Below are positions 7,615 through 16,097 of a DNA stretch of 60,746 bases, piece by piece; the first letter of the stretch is position 1, and each line of letters begins with the position of its first letter. Where the stretch lies: contig JAZOVD010000041.1 of NCBI GenBank assembly GCA_045658525.1, positions 1 to 60,746 on the forward strand, read 5' to 3'. Below the pieces are notes generated by a model that ran no database searches, was not told the DNA's origin, and was given only the letters and a program-made list of their open reading frames with translations. The translations under genes were made by a program, and so were the position numbers. Source of the stretch: SIG673 sp045658525. Lineage in GTDB: Bacteria > Bacillota > Clostridia > Oscillospirales > CAG-272.

Positions 7615-8004
7615 TTATATACAGTGCTTTTCGCGTTTTTTGAACGCTTTTTTGACTGTTCCGAGCAAAGCGAGCGCACCTGAGACGATCAGGAATATAC
7701 CGAACGCCGTCCTTACAAGGCGTGGAGCGGTTTTCGCTCCGAGGATACAGCCGAATATCGCTCCGAACGCACCCGCAGACGCGAAAACGCCCGCGATCTT
7801 CCATTTTATACGTCCTTTTTTTGCGTGGAACGGTAGCGAGCAGAGAGAGGCGATGATAAAGAAAACAAGGTTTATTCCCTGAGCCGTTTTTTGTTCTACT
7901 CCAAGCACCAACACAAGATATATAACGGCAAGTCCGCCTCCGCCTACTCCCATAGCCGCGAGCGCCGCGGCGGCAGTAGCCGCCAAAATGTTGTATATGA
8001 GCAT
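7615..8004 (-). CDS. TSUP (TauE/SafE) family membrane protein, half-size subunit 2
   Basis: This 129-residue protein has about four hydrophobic segments and the TSUP signature near the N-terminus (AAMGVGGGGLAVIYLVL, then GINLVFF). TSUP proteins export or take up sulfite, sulfonates or other organic anions and normally have eight helices from two repeated halves. Here each half is a separate gene; the partner half lies 48 bp upstream at 8053-8508. The substrate is unknown. Confidence 0.82.
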   Translation of the reverse strand: MLIYNILAATAAAALAAMGVGGGGLAVIYLVLVLGVEQKTAQGINLVFFIIASLCSLPFHAKKGRIKWKIAGVFASAGAFGAIFGCILGAKTAPRLVRTAFGIFLIVSGALALLGTVKKAFKKREKHCI

Positions 8005-8052
8005 CGTTTCTCCGTTTTATACAGTCCCTGCGGCACAGCCCTTATGCCGTTT

Positions 8053-8508
8053 TCACAGCATACGAATACCCGCCCACACCGTAAGTGCCGCAAAGACTGT
8101 TTTTAATATAGCTGACGGCATTTTGTCAGTAAGAAACGCGCCGAGAATACCGCCGAGAACGGCGCATACAGGAAATTCAAGGTATGAAAATATATTAATA
8201 TCGCCGCGAGCGGCGTAGAAGATGACGGATATTACCGACATAGGAAGAATTGACGCGACCGCGGTCGAAAAGCAATCCTTGGGATCGCTTGGAACGAGAT
8301 CCGTTCTGTTTTCCGAGCTTTGGGGTGCGATCATTCTTTTCAAAAGGTTGTCGCTTCCCGAAAACATAAACGAGCTTATGAGCACGAGGATAACACCGCC
8401 GCCGCTTCCGAGAAATCCGTTTATAAAGCCTGCGACGATACCTGATACGCATAACAGGATAAGCTCCGTTTTTGACAGGAATAATTTTTTTGAAACTGTT
8501 TTTTGCAT
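8053..8508 (-). CDS. TSUP (TauE/SafE) family membrane protein, half-size subunit 1
   Basis: This 151-residue protein has the TSUP half-repeat near the N-terminus (GFINGFLGSGGGVILVLIS). Between the first and second helix groups is a hydrophilic loop (QSSENRTDLVPSDPKDCFSTAV), followed by further hydrophobic segments (LPMSVISVIFYAARG, FPVCAVLGGILGAFLTDKMP). The ATG follows a purine-rich GAGAAAGG. It forms a pair with the gene at 7615-8004 and probably assembles with it into a full transporter. Confidence 0.82.
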   Translation of the reverse strand: MQKTVSKKLFLSKTELILLCVSGIVAGFINGFLGSGGGVILVLISSFMFSGSDNLLKRMIAPQSSENRTDLVPSDPKDCFSTAVASILPMSVISVIFYAARGDINIFSYLEFPVCAVLGGILGAFLTDKMPSAILKTVFAALTVWAGIRML

Positions 8509-8780
8509 ATCGGTATGCCTTTCTCAGCGCTTTGTATGCTTTATCATTTCCCTTTTTGCGAAAAGTATTCGGGTTTATGTTGAAAAAAGCCGATAAAAAT
8601 AATTATGAATTTTCGTCTAAGGTCTTGTATTTAAGATGAAATCGTGTTATTATAATAATATATGTGCGCGTGACTATATAGAAAAAAGACAGTTTTGGTA
8701 TATATACTGCGCAAAACGTCGAAAATAAATAAACGCCTATCTTTGAGGCTTACATTCGGAAACGGAAAGGAAGGAAGTAA

Positions 8781-11700
8781 ATGCAGAAAAACAAACACCA
8801 AAATACAAAAAGCGCAACTACCGCAGCTTCTAAACAGACCAAAAGTGCGGGTAGTAAGGAAAGTAAAGTTTATACCTTTGTTCCGTTTATCGTATTCGCG
8901 CTCGCGCTCATTGTAGAGACCTGTCTTATCTTCTCTGACGGCACTGGTGTTGTCGGAAAAGCTCTCCACGGACTTTTTACAGGTCTTTTCGGCGCGGTCG
9001 CGTATCTTATCCCAGCGGGAGCGATAGTTATAGCGTACCTGTATTTCGATATGAATAAACGCAAAACTACCGTTTACAAAATAATAATGCTCTCTGTGTT
9101 TACTCTCTTTTTTGCCGCCGCGAACTCCATACTCGCCTTTGACGGTATCGTGGAGAACGCTTTTTCCGCTTCCGTCAGCTGGAACGGCGGTAAAGCGGGA
9201 CAGGGCGGAGGATTTTTCGGCGGACTGCTCGGTAAATTGCTTGCCGCTATGTTCGGACGCGTTTTCGGCGCGGTCGTCGCTATACTGATAACCGTTCTTT
9301 CACTTTCGTTTTTCATAGGCTCGGCTTTCCCCGGTCTTTGGGGTATGATATTTTCACGTAAGAACGCTCCTCGCGCGGAAAAGTCAAACGAGCCTGTCGC
9401 TCCGCCAAGGTTTGAGCCTAAGCCCGCTCCGACACCCAAGTTCAACCCCGCACCGACTCAGCCCCCGAGGTTTGAGCCGACACCTATACCTGAAAATCAG
9501 CCGAAGCGTACCGTTCGTGAATATCCCGTTGACGTTCCGAGGACTTCGCATAAAAAGGTTGATACCACTATTTCAGATCCGTTCTCTTACGGAGACGTTT
9601 TCCTCAAAAATATGAGCGGAAGCTCGGTAAGCGAAGCTCCCGCTGAGGAGGTCAAGGCAGAGCCTACGCCGACCCCGACCTCGTATCAAAACGAGTACCG
9701 CGCAGAGCCGCGCTCCTCTTATTCTTCATCTCAAACCCAGAGCGGCACCTCGACGAAAAGCAGTTATTCCTCTTACGGAAAGACCTCAGCCTCTAAATCA
9801 AAGGTATATTCTCCGTTCTCTAATCCGTTCGTCAGTATGGATGACGTTTTCGGAGACGGGAAAAACTCGGGCGGTAACGGATCTCAGAAGCGCACGGGTG
9901 AGAGAAAATCAATGGCGTATTCGCCGTTCGGAAATCCGTTCGCTGATATAGACGACTCTCTTAAAGAGGTCAGGGAAAAGGATTCACGTTCTCAGGCTTA
10001 TATAGCGTATGAAAGCACGGTCGATCCGTCGCAAAGACAGTCAGCGCGGCGAGAGTCGAGGGAAAATAACGAACGCTATCAGCAGCCGCCTCAGCAGACA
10101 CAGCCGCAGGGCTCTATATTCGATACCGTTATAGATTCCGGCGGAGCGATGCGCGACGCGGACGACGTTCGCCATACGAAGGGTACAGTGGACGCGGGTT
10201 TTACCCCCACGGCGGAGACGGTTCCGCCCGCTGACGGCGGCAGTTATACATCTCGTTTTTCAGAGCAAGCCGAAAGCGTTTCTCCCAACCGTGAGGTAAG
10301 ACAGGAAGCAGATACGGCGGAATATACCGAGACCTCTGAACCGGAAAACGGTTCCGTTCTTACTCCTTTTGATTATAAAACTATGAAGCCGCTTGGCGGC
10401 TCGTCGCGTACCGAAAGCGAGCCGACAAGACCAGTATATGACGAGTATTCCGAGGATACGGACACCTCGTCGGACGAAAACGACGGTGACGATGACGGAT
10501 TTGACGTGGTCTCCTCAACGGAGAACGTTACCGTAACAAGAGGGATACCTGAACGCGAAAACAAGCCCCGTAAGCCATTACAGATGAAGTTTGATACCGA
10601 GGAGGACGAGAACAGAACTGTCACTCCGAGAAGCGAGAGACGTTACCCGAATTACGCTTTCCCCGAGTTCGGACTTCTCGACCCGCAGATGCAGAACAGC
10701 GCGGTAACTGACGAGGATATACTTGAAGTCAAGAACAAGCTCCTCGGCAAGCTTGCGAGCTTCCGTGTTGAGGCGTCACTCTCGGGTTACAGCGTAGGTC
10801 CTACGGTAACGAGATATGAGCTTACCCCCGGTCCGGGCGTCAAGGTCAAGTCGATAACCTCGCTTATAGAAGATATTGCGCTTGAATTACAGTCGGACGG
10901 AGTAAGAATAGCTACCGTTCCGGGTAAATCCGTAATAGGAGTCGAGGTGCCGAACAAGAAAGTGACGGTCGTTTCGCTCCGTTCGCTTATAGAAAACAGA
11001 GATTTCATTAACGCAAAGAGTAAGATAACCGTCTGTGTCGGTCTTACCGTAACGGGTAAGCCGGTTTATATGGACATAGACGATATGCCGCACGTTCTTA
11101 TCGCCGGTCAGACAAAGGCGGGTAAGTCCGTTGCGATAAACTGTATGCTCCTTAGCTTGCTTTACCGCGCCACTCCCGACGAGGTACAGCTGATACTGAT
11201 CGACCCAAAACGTGTTGAGCTTAATATCTATTCAAAGCTCCCGCATCTCGTTATGCCCGTAATAGACGACCCGCAGAGAGCCGCCGCCGCGCTTAACTGG
11301 GCGGTAGTGGAGATGGAAAGACGTTACGCGCTGCTTGACAAGTTCGGGGTAAGAAACAGAGAGGAATACTACGAGCTTAAAGCAGAAAACCCCTCGCTTG
11401 AGCTTATGCCCCAGATAGTTATAGTTATAGACGAGCTTGCGGACCTTATGCTTCAAGTAAGGGAGCACGTCGAAAGTCTTATAAACCGTCTTGCCGCTAT
11501 GGCGAGAGCCTGCGGAATACATCTGCTTATCGGTACTCAGAGACCGTCGGTCGATATAATAACGGGTCTTATAAAGGCAAATATTCCCGCGCGTATCTCG
11601 TTCAAGGTATCGTCGAGCGCCGACTCGCGCATAATACTTGGTAACATCGGAGCTGAAAAGCTTCTCGGACGCGGCGATATGCTTTATCAGGCGACGGGCT

Positions 11701-12143
11701 GCGGCAGAGTGAGGGTTCAGGGCGCGTTCGTTACTTCGAGCGAAATAAAACGCATAACTCGGTTCATAATAGATAATAACGGCGAAGCGCAGTTCGATCC
11801 CGAGATAATGCGCCACCTTGACAGCGAGGTCGATAAGATGAACAAGGACCGCAAGAAGGGCGGAGCGTCTTACGGCGACGGTGATGACGATGACGGGATA
11901 GTCGATACCTCAGAGGTGGATTTCGATTACCTTTGCCGCGCGATAGAATACGCAATAGAGACGGACAGAGTAGCGACTAACAATATCCAGAGACATTTGA
12001 GAATAGGCTTTAACCGAGCCGCTGATATAGTTGACCGTATGGAGGAGCTTGGATTTATCTCGCCGAGAAACGGAAGTAAGCCACGCGAGGTGCTGGTGAC
12101 GTGGGATAAGTACGAGCAATGGAAATACAACAGAATGCCTTAA
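8781..12143 (+). CDS. ftsK: FtsK/SpoIIIE family DNA translocase
   Basis: This 1120-residue protein is a septal DNA pump that clears the chromosome from the division or sporulation septum. About four N-terminal membrane helices (residues about 30-200) are followed by a long Pro/Ser/Glu-rich linker (about 200-600). The motor begins near residue 620 (LGKLASFRVEASLSGYSVGPTVTRYE). Walker A is at about 774-783 as IAGQTKAGKS; most family members have GATGSGKS. Walker B is IVIDELADLM at about 880-890, followed by TQRPSVDIITGLIKANIPARI. The C-terminal gamma domain (DNA-recognising winged helix) covers about 1040-1118. AAGGAAGG precedes the ATG. Whether it is the vegetative FtsK or the sporulation SpoIIIE is not decidable. 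Confidence 0.95.
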   Translation: MQKNKHQNTKSATTAASKQTKSAGSKESKVYTFVPFIVFALALIVETCLIFSDGTGVVGKALHGLFTGLFGAVAYLIPAGAIVIAYLYFDMNKRKTTVYKIIMLSVFTLFFAAANSILAFDGIVENAFSASVSWNGGKAGQGGGFFGGLLGKLLAAMFGRVFGAVVAILITVLSLSFFIGSAFPGLWGMIFSRKNAPRAEKSNEPVAPPRFEPKPAPTPKFNPAPTQPPRFEPTPIPENQPKRTVREYPVDVPRTSHKKVDTTISDPFSYGDVFLKNMSGSSVSEAPAEEVKAEPTPTPTSYQNEYRAEPRSSYSSSQTQSGTSTKSSYSSYGKTSASKSKVYSPFSNPFVSMDDVFGDGKNSGGNGSQKRTGERKSMAYSPFGNPFADIDDSLKEVREKDSRSQAYIAYESTVDPSQRQSARRESRENNERYQQPPQQTQPQGSIFDTVIDSGGAMRDADDVRHTKGTVDAGFTPTAETVPPADGGSYTSRFSEQAESVSPNREVRQEADTAEYTETSEPENGSVLTPFDYKTMKPLGGSSRTESEPTRPVYDEYSEDTDTSSDENDGDDDGFDVVSSTENVTVTRGIPERENKPRKPLQMKFDTEEDENRTVTPRSERRYPNYAFPEFGLLDPQMQNSAVTDEDILEVKNKLLGKLASFRVEASLSGYSVGPTVTRYELTPGPGVKVKSITSLIEDIALELQSDGVRIATVPGKSVIGVEVPNKKVTVVSLRSLIENRDFINAKSKITVCVGLTVTGKPVYMDIDDMPHVLIAGQTKAGKSVAINCMLLSLLYRATPDEVQLILIDPKRVELNIYSKLPHLVMPVIDDPQRAAAALNWAVVEMERRYALLDKFGVRNREEYYELKAENPSLELMPQIVIVIDELADLMLQVREHVESLINRLAAMARACGIHLLIGTQRPSVDIITGLIKANIPARISFKVSSSADSRIILGNIGAEKLLGRGDMLYQATGCGRVRVQGAFVTSSEIKRITRFIIDNNGEAQFDPEIMRHLDSEVDKMNKDRKKGGASYGDGDDDDGIVDTSEVDFDYLCRAIEYAIETDRVATNNIQRHLRIGFNRAADIVDRMEELGFISPRNGSKPREVLVTWDKYEQWKYNRMP

Positions 12144-12157
12144 AAGGAACGAAAATT

Positions 12158-12703
12158 ATGATATACGTATATCTTGCAAACGGATTTGAGGAAACCGAAA
12201 TGATAGCACCGCTCGACCTTATCAGACGCGCGGGTCTTGATGTAAAGACGGTTTCGGTAACAAATGAACTTCTCGTGACAGGCTCTCACGGTATAACCGT
12301 AAAGGCTGACACTACGGTTTTTGACGGGGATTACGACGCGTCAAAGGCGGAGATGGTAATTCTTCCCGGCGGACTTCCCGGAACGACCAACCTTGAAGCA
12401 AGCGAGCAGGTAAGAAACGCGCTTACCTTTGCTTACGAAAACGGAAAATATATCTGCGCTATATGCGCGGCACCCTCTGTTCTCGGTAAGATGGGACTTC
12501 TTAAAGGTAAACGCGCGGTCTGTTACCCAGGATTTGAAAAGTATCTTGACGGTGCGATAAATACCGATAAGAGATGCGAGCATGACGGCAAATTCATAAC
12601 CGCGGTCGGAATGGGCGCGGCGGTGGAGTTCGGACTTAAAATAGTTGAGGCACTTTGCGGAAAAGAAGTTTCGGAGAAGCTCAAAAATGGAATACTCGCC
12701 TAA
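12158..12703 (+). CDS. DJ-1/PfpI family protein (ThiJ/YajL-like)
   Basis: This 181-residue single-domain protein has the DJ-1 fold signatures: an N-terminal strand ending in NGFEETEMIAPLDLIRRAG with the conserved Glu, MVILPGGLPGTTNL, and the nucleophile elbow ICAICAAPSVLG with the reactive Cys. Bacterial homologues have been proposed as chaperones, glyoxalases or deglycases; the activity is unsettled. The ATG at 12158 is chosen for AAGGAA 8 nt upstream. It follows ftsK by 14 bp and overlaps the next gene by 17 bp, so the three genes are probably co-transcribed. Confidence 0.9.
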   Translation: MIYVYLANGFEETEMIAPLDLIRRAGLDVKTVSVTNELLVTGSHGITVKADTTVFDGDYDASKAEMVILPGGLPGTTNLEASEQVRNALTFAYENGKYICAICAAPSVLGKMGLLKGKRAVCYPGFEKYLDGAINTDKRCEHDGKFITAVGMGAAVEFGLKIVEALCGKEVSEKLKNGILA

Positions 12704-13292
12704 CAGCCGTATGTCACTGCGTGACAGAAAAAGCGAGCTTCGCGCCTCATTTCGTGAGCAGAGAAAACAGATCTCTGCCGAGAAAAGAGCGACACTGAAC
12801 TCGGAGATATGTAAAAGACTGCTGTCCTTGGCGGCGTTTCGCTTTGCGGATACCGTTCTTTCCTATTCGCCGCTTGTGGGAGAGGTCGATATAACGGAAT
12901 TTAACCGCGCGGTGCTTAATTCGGGCAAAAAGCTTGCGTTTCCCAAATGTACTCAGGGAGATCCGCTTATGAAGTTTCACGTTATAAGCGATCTTGACAG
13001 TATGGAAACGGGAATGTTCTCCATAAAAGAGCCGAGCGAAAACGACCCGTTATGGGTTCCATCGAGCGGAGAAAAGGCTATCTGTATAGTTCCCGCGATG
13101 GCGTTTGACCTTACGGGACACAGGCTTGGATACGGAAAGGGCTACTACGACAGATTTCTTTCCGGTATAGAGGTAACGAAGATCGGTGTTGCTTACACTG
13201 ATTTCGTGGTAAAGAGCTTGCCGAGAGGGCGTTTTGACCTCGCGGCGGATCTTATCGTTACCGATACGAGGATAATTACGCCGAAGAAATAG
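12687..13292 (+). CDS. 5-formyltetrahydrofolate cyclo-ligase
   Basis: This enzyme converts 5-formyl-THF to 5,10-methenyl-THF with ATP, rescuing folate from a dead-end form. The 201-residue length is normal. The N-terminal helix SELRASFREQRKQIS is typical, and the nucleotide and substrate loop GHRLGYGKGYYDRFL is intact. ATG 12687 is chosen for GGAG ten nt upstream; an ATG at 12711 has no site. The start overlaps the DJ-1-like gene by 17 bp, suggesting translational coupling. Confidence 0.92.
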   Translation: MEYSPNSRMSLRDRKSELRASFREQRKQISAEKRATLNSEICKRLLSLAAFRFADTVLSYSPLVGEVDITEFNRAVLNSGKKLAFPKCTQGDPLMKFHVISDLDSMETGMFSIKEPSENDPLWVPSSGEKAICIVPAMAFDLTGHRLGYGKGYYDRFLSGIEVTKIGVAYTDFVVKSLPRGRFDLAADLIVTDTRIITPKK

Positions 13293-13314
13293 GCTTCCCC
13301 CTCAGGGGGAAGGC
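13293..13314. terminator. GC-rich hairpin after the folate cyclo-ligase gene
   Basis: GCTTCCCCCTCAGGGGGAAGGC forms a stem with a CTCA-like loop directly behind the stop codon. There is no T-tract, so it may be a repeat remnant rather than a terminator. Confidence 0.35.
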
Positions 13315-13384
13315 ATACATATTCATTTTTCCTTACATATCGCGAAAGCGCGGTATGATATACCAAAGAAACGGAAAAACGAAT

Positions 13385-14428
13385 ATGAAAAAGAAAAATA
13401 AGCTCATATATTTCGCCTCGGTGCTGGCGGTGTCCTTAGCTCTTTCGGTACTGCTGATATTCCTCGCAAACGACGCATTTGCCATAACCGCCAAAAGCGG
13501 AGAGGAGACGATATACGTTTCCGAGGGAGACGGCGCGGGAGAGATAGCAAGCTCACTTAAAAAAAGCGGAGTTATAAAGAGCAAAACGTGGTTCAGAACT
13601 TATCTTGCTCTGCGCGGAAAAAGTCTTAACGGGGTAAAAGAGGGAAGCTATACAGTTTCAAAAACGGGCGGCTTTGACGGAATACACAGACGGCTTACGG
13701 GCAATGTAAGGCGCAAAAGAACAGAGCTTACCGTTGTGATACCCGAGGGAAGCACGGTCGAGGATATTCTGACTATCGTTTGCGATAACAAGGGTATATG
13801 TACACGTGAGGAGCTTACCGACGTTATACAGAACGGAGATTTTTCGAGGTACGATTTTGTAAACGCGATCTCGGGAGAACGTTTATACAGGCTTGAAGGT
13901 TATCTTTATCCCGACACCTACTGCTTTTATTCCGATTCCTCGGCGTACTCGGTGGTGGATAAGCTGCTTTCAAATTTTGAGTCGAAGTTTGACGAAAAAT
14001 ACAGAAAAGCGTGCAAGGCTAAGGGGTTAAGTATAGACGAGGCTGTTAAGATAGCATCGATAATCGAAAAGGAAGCGAAGTTCGTTTCCGACTACCCCAA
14101 GGTCTCGTCGGTACTGCACAACAGACTTGGCAGTATAGCTTTCGGCGGACGGCTTCAAAGTGATGCGACGCTTACCTACGCCCTTAACAGACCTATGACG
14201 GCAAGCGATAAAGAGCTGGACGATCCTTATAACTCGTATAAGCACAGGGGTCTGCCGCCAAGCGCGATATGCAGTCCCGATCTTGACGCGATCTCATACG
14301 CTATATATCCCGACAAAACCAATTATTATTATTTCGTCTCTCGCTCCGACGGCACAGTCCTTTACGCGAGCAGCTACGAGGCACATAAACACAATATAGC
14401 CCTTGTGAAAAGGGAAAACGAAAAATAA
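13385..14428 (+). CDS. mltG: Endolytic murein transglycosylase MltG
   Basis: MltG cleaves nascent peptidoglycan strands at the membrane and so sets glycan length. The 347-residue protein has a basic start and one hydrophobic anchor (residues about 8-28). Next come a LysM-like region (ISVSEGDGAGEIASSLKKSGVI-type) and the YceG domain with LEGYLYPDTYCF, the catalytic Glu in SIIEKEAKF, LQSDATLTYAL, and LPPSAICSPDLDAI. The ATG at 13385 (MKKKNK) is preferred because it places the anchor at the N-terminus; its ribosome binding site is weak. Confidence 0.93.
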   Translation: MKKKNKLIYFASVLAVSLALSVLLIFLANDAFAITAKSGEETIYVSEGDGAGEIASSLKKSGVIKSKTWFRTYLALRGKSLNGVKEGSYTVSKTGGFDGIHRRLTGNVRRKRTELTVVIPEGSTVEDILTIVCDNKGICTREELTDVIQNGDFSRYDFVNAISGERLYRLEGYLYPDTYCFYSDSSAYSVVDKLLSNFESKFDEKYRKACKAKGLSIDEAVKIASIIEKEAKFVSDYPKVSSVLHNRLGSIAFGGRLQSDATLTYALNRPMTASDKELDDPYNSYKHRGLPPSAICSPDLDAISYAIYPDKTNYYYFVSRSDGTVLYASSYEAHKHNIALVKRENEK

Positions 14429-14462
14429 ACAGCGGTGTTTTTTGTCAAATGGCAGTTTATTA

Positions 14463-14520
14463 AAAGCCTCCCCTGTGTAAGGGGAGGTGGATTTGCCAAA
14501 GGCAAATACGGAGGGGTTGT
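14463..14520. repeat. REP-like double hairpin (CCTCCCCT...AGGGGAGG)
   Basis: CCTCCCCTGTGTAAGGGGAGG is a hairpin, followed by ATTTGCCAAAGGCAAAT, a second hairpin, and GGAGGGGTTGT. This composite palindrome resembles dispersed intergenic repeats known in many gut Clostridia. It lies between mltG and the U32 gene. Confidence 0.65.
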
Positions 14521-14583
14521 AGAAAACAAAAGCAGGAGCAAGCAATCCCTCTTATGCTCAAAAAACATATTGAAAGGTTTTAT

Positions 14584-15846
14584 ATGACTAACAACAGAGT
14601 AGAAATACTTTCGCCTGCGGGTGATTTTGAAAAATTAAAGGCGGCGGTCGCGTTCGGCGCGGACGCGGTATATCTCGCGGGTAACGCGTTCGGCATGCGC
14701 TCTGCGGCGGGCAACTTTACCGTTGACGAGATATTCGAGGCGGTAAAATACGCGCACGAAAGAAACGTCAGAGTTTACATAACTGTAAATACGATGCCGA
14801 GAACTTCCGAATACGGCAGGCTTACCGAGTATTTGAAAAAGCTTGGTGAAAGCGGCGCGGACGCGCTGATAATATCCGATCTCGGAGTTTTTATGCTGGC
14901 AAAGGAGATCGTTCCTCACATGACGCTCCACGTCTCAACTCAGGCAAGCGTTGTGAGCGCGAGGACCTGTATCGAATGGTATAAGCTTGGAGCTTCGAGA
15001 ATAATACTCGCCAGAGAGCTTTCGCTTGACGAGATAAAGCAGATACGCGCGGAGATACCGAAGGAGTTGGAGCTTGAAGCGTTCGTTCACGGCTCTATGT
15101 GCGTTGCGTACAGCGGACGCTGTCTGCTTTCAAACTACCTTACGGGTAGAGACGCTAACCGCGGAGCGTGTGCTCAGCCCTGCCGTTGGGAGTACGACCT
15201 TTATGGGCTTCGTCAATTTCGGGGTGAGATCGAGGAGGTCAAGCGCAAGGGTGAGAGATTTGAGCTTATTGAGGAGAACGGCGAAACTTACACCTTTTCG
15301 TCGCGCGACCTCTGTATGATAGACCATATTCCCGAGCTTGCCGAATCGGGGCTTTCCTGTCTCAAAATCGAGGGCAGAATGAAGAGTGCCTGCTATACCG
15401 CGACGGTAACGAACGCATATAAGTGCGCGCTTGACCGTTACTATGCTGATCCCGAAAGCTACGTTACCGATCCCGCTTGGAAAACGGAGCTTGAAAGCGT
15501 TTGTCACAGAAGCTACGGCACGGGGTTCTTTTTCGGGGATACTGTGGATAACTCAAATATATGCCCAGAGCCTGGTTACATAAGAGAGCAGGCGGCACTC
15601 GGTATAGCGTTATCGTATGACGAAAAGACGGGTCTTGCTTGCTTTATGCAGAAGAATAAGTTTTCGGTCGGAGAGGAGATAGAGCTTCTCGTTCCTGGTA
15701 AGAGCGGCGTAGCTTTTACAGCCGAAAGGATTTTCGATGAGAATATGAACGAGATAGACTCCGTTCCGCATCCTATGATGAAATTCTTCGTAAAAGTCCC
15801 TTTTCCCGTTCCCGAATATTCGCTTTTGCGTTATGCAAAGCGGTGA
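14584..15846 (+). CDS. U32 family peptidase-like protein (TrhP/RlhA-related)
   Basis: Members of this family, annotated as collagenase-like peptidases, include RNA hydroxylation factors (TrhP for tRNA U34, RlhA for 23S rRNA). The 420 residues begin with VEILSPAGDFEKLKAAVAFGADAVYL and contain HGSMCVAYSGRCLLSNY and GACAQPCRW, the conserved cysteine cluster, then KIEGRMKS. ATG 14584 has GAAAGG 6 nt upstream. The stop lies 8 nt before repeat copy C. Role in tRNA wobble-base hydroxylation is inferred from family only. Confidence 0.88.
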   Translation: MTNNRVEILSPAGDFEKLKAAVAFGADAVYLAGNAFGMRSAAGNFTVDEIFEAVKYAHERNVRVYITVNTMPRTSEYGRLTEYLKKLGESGADALIISDLGVFMLAKEIVPHMTLHVSTQASVVSARTCIEWYKLGASRIILARELSLDEIKQIRAEIPKELELEAFVHGSMCVAYSGRCLLSNYLTGRDANRGACAQPCRWEYDLYGLRQFRGEIEEVKRKGERFELIEENGETYTFSSRDLCMIDHIPELAESGLSCLKIEGRMKSACYTATVTNAYKCALDRYYADPESYVTDPAWKTELESVCHRSYGTGFFFGDTVDNSNICPEPGYIREQAALGIALSYDEKTGLACFMQKNKFSVGEEIELLVPGKSGVAFTAERIFDENMNEIDSVPHPMMKFFVKVPFPVPEYSLLRYAKR

Positions 15847-15854
15847 GATTTTCT

Positions 15855-16062
15855 CCTACTTTTTTGAAAAAAAGTAGGCAAAAAACTTTTCTACTACGCC
15901 ACATTGGTATATGGCGTAGTAGAAAAGAATTTGTTTATTTGCTTCGCAAAAAGGAGTGAAAATCTGCGTCAAATTTAATACCATCACTCTATGATATGAC
16001 ATTAAAATTTACACAATGGTACCCATAGAGAAGTCTTTGCCAAGCTTTCTTCAGAAAGCGGG
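15855..16062 (+). repeat. Tri-hairpin repeat, copy C with tail type 1
   Basis: Hairpin 1 (15855-15878, stem CCTACTTTTTT), hairpin 2 (15886-15927, stem CTTTTCTACTACGCCA) and hairpin 3 (15938-15950, TTTGCTTCGCAAA) are all complete. A tail follows with CTCTATGAT, TGGTACCCAT and AAGTCTTTGCCAAGCTTTC TTCAGAAAGCG, shared with copy G. The hairpin 2 stem is the most divergent of the family but fully paired. It fills the 250-bp gap before the AI-2E gene. Confidence 0.88.
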
Positions 16063-16097
16063 AAAAATGAACGTAAAAAACATAATGGGAGAATAAA

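Noticed and set aside
7339..7683. Cys/Ser/Tyr-rich plus-strand frame of 114 codons and hydrophobic 158-codon frame opposite the Asn/Gln gene
   Set aside because: Both are mirror images of the low-complexity CAA/AAT codons and of a TSUP gene on the other strand.
8625..8656. Promoter for ftsK (TTGTAT ... TATAAT)
   Set aside because: The spacer is 20 nt, too long for a confident call; the 270-bp gap between the TSUP genes and ftsK otherwise shows only AT-rich sequence and no gene.
11232..11816. 194-codon antisense frame within ftsK
   Set aside because: Overlaps the conserved motor domain on the other strand; no start signal or recognisable motif.
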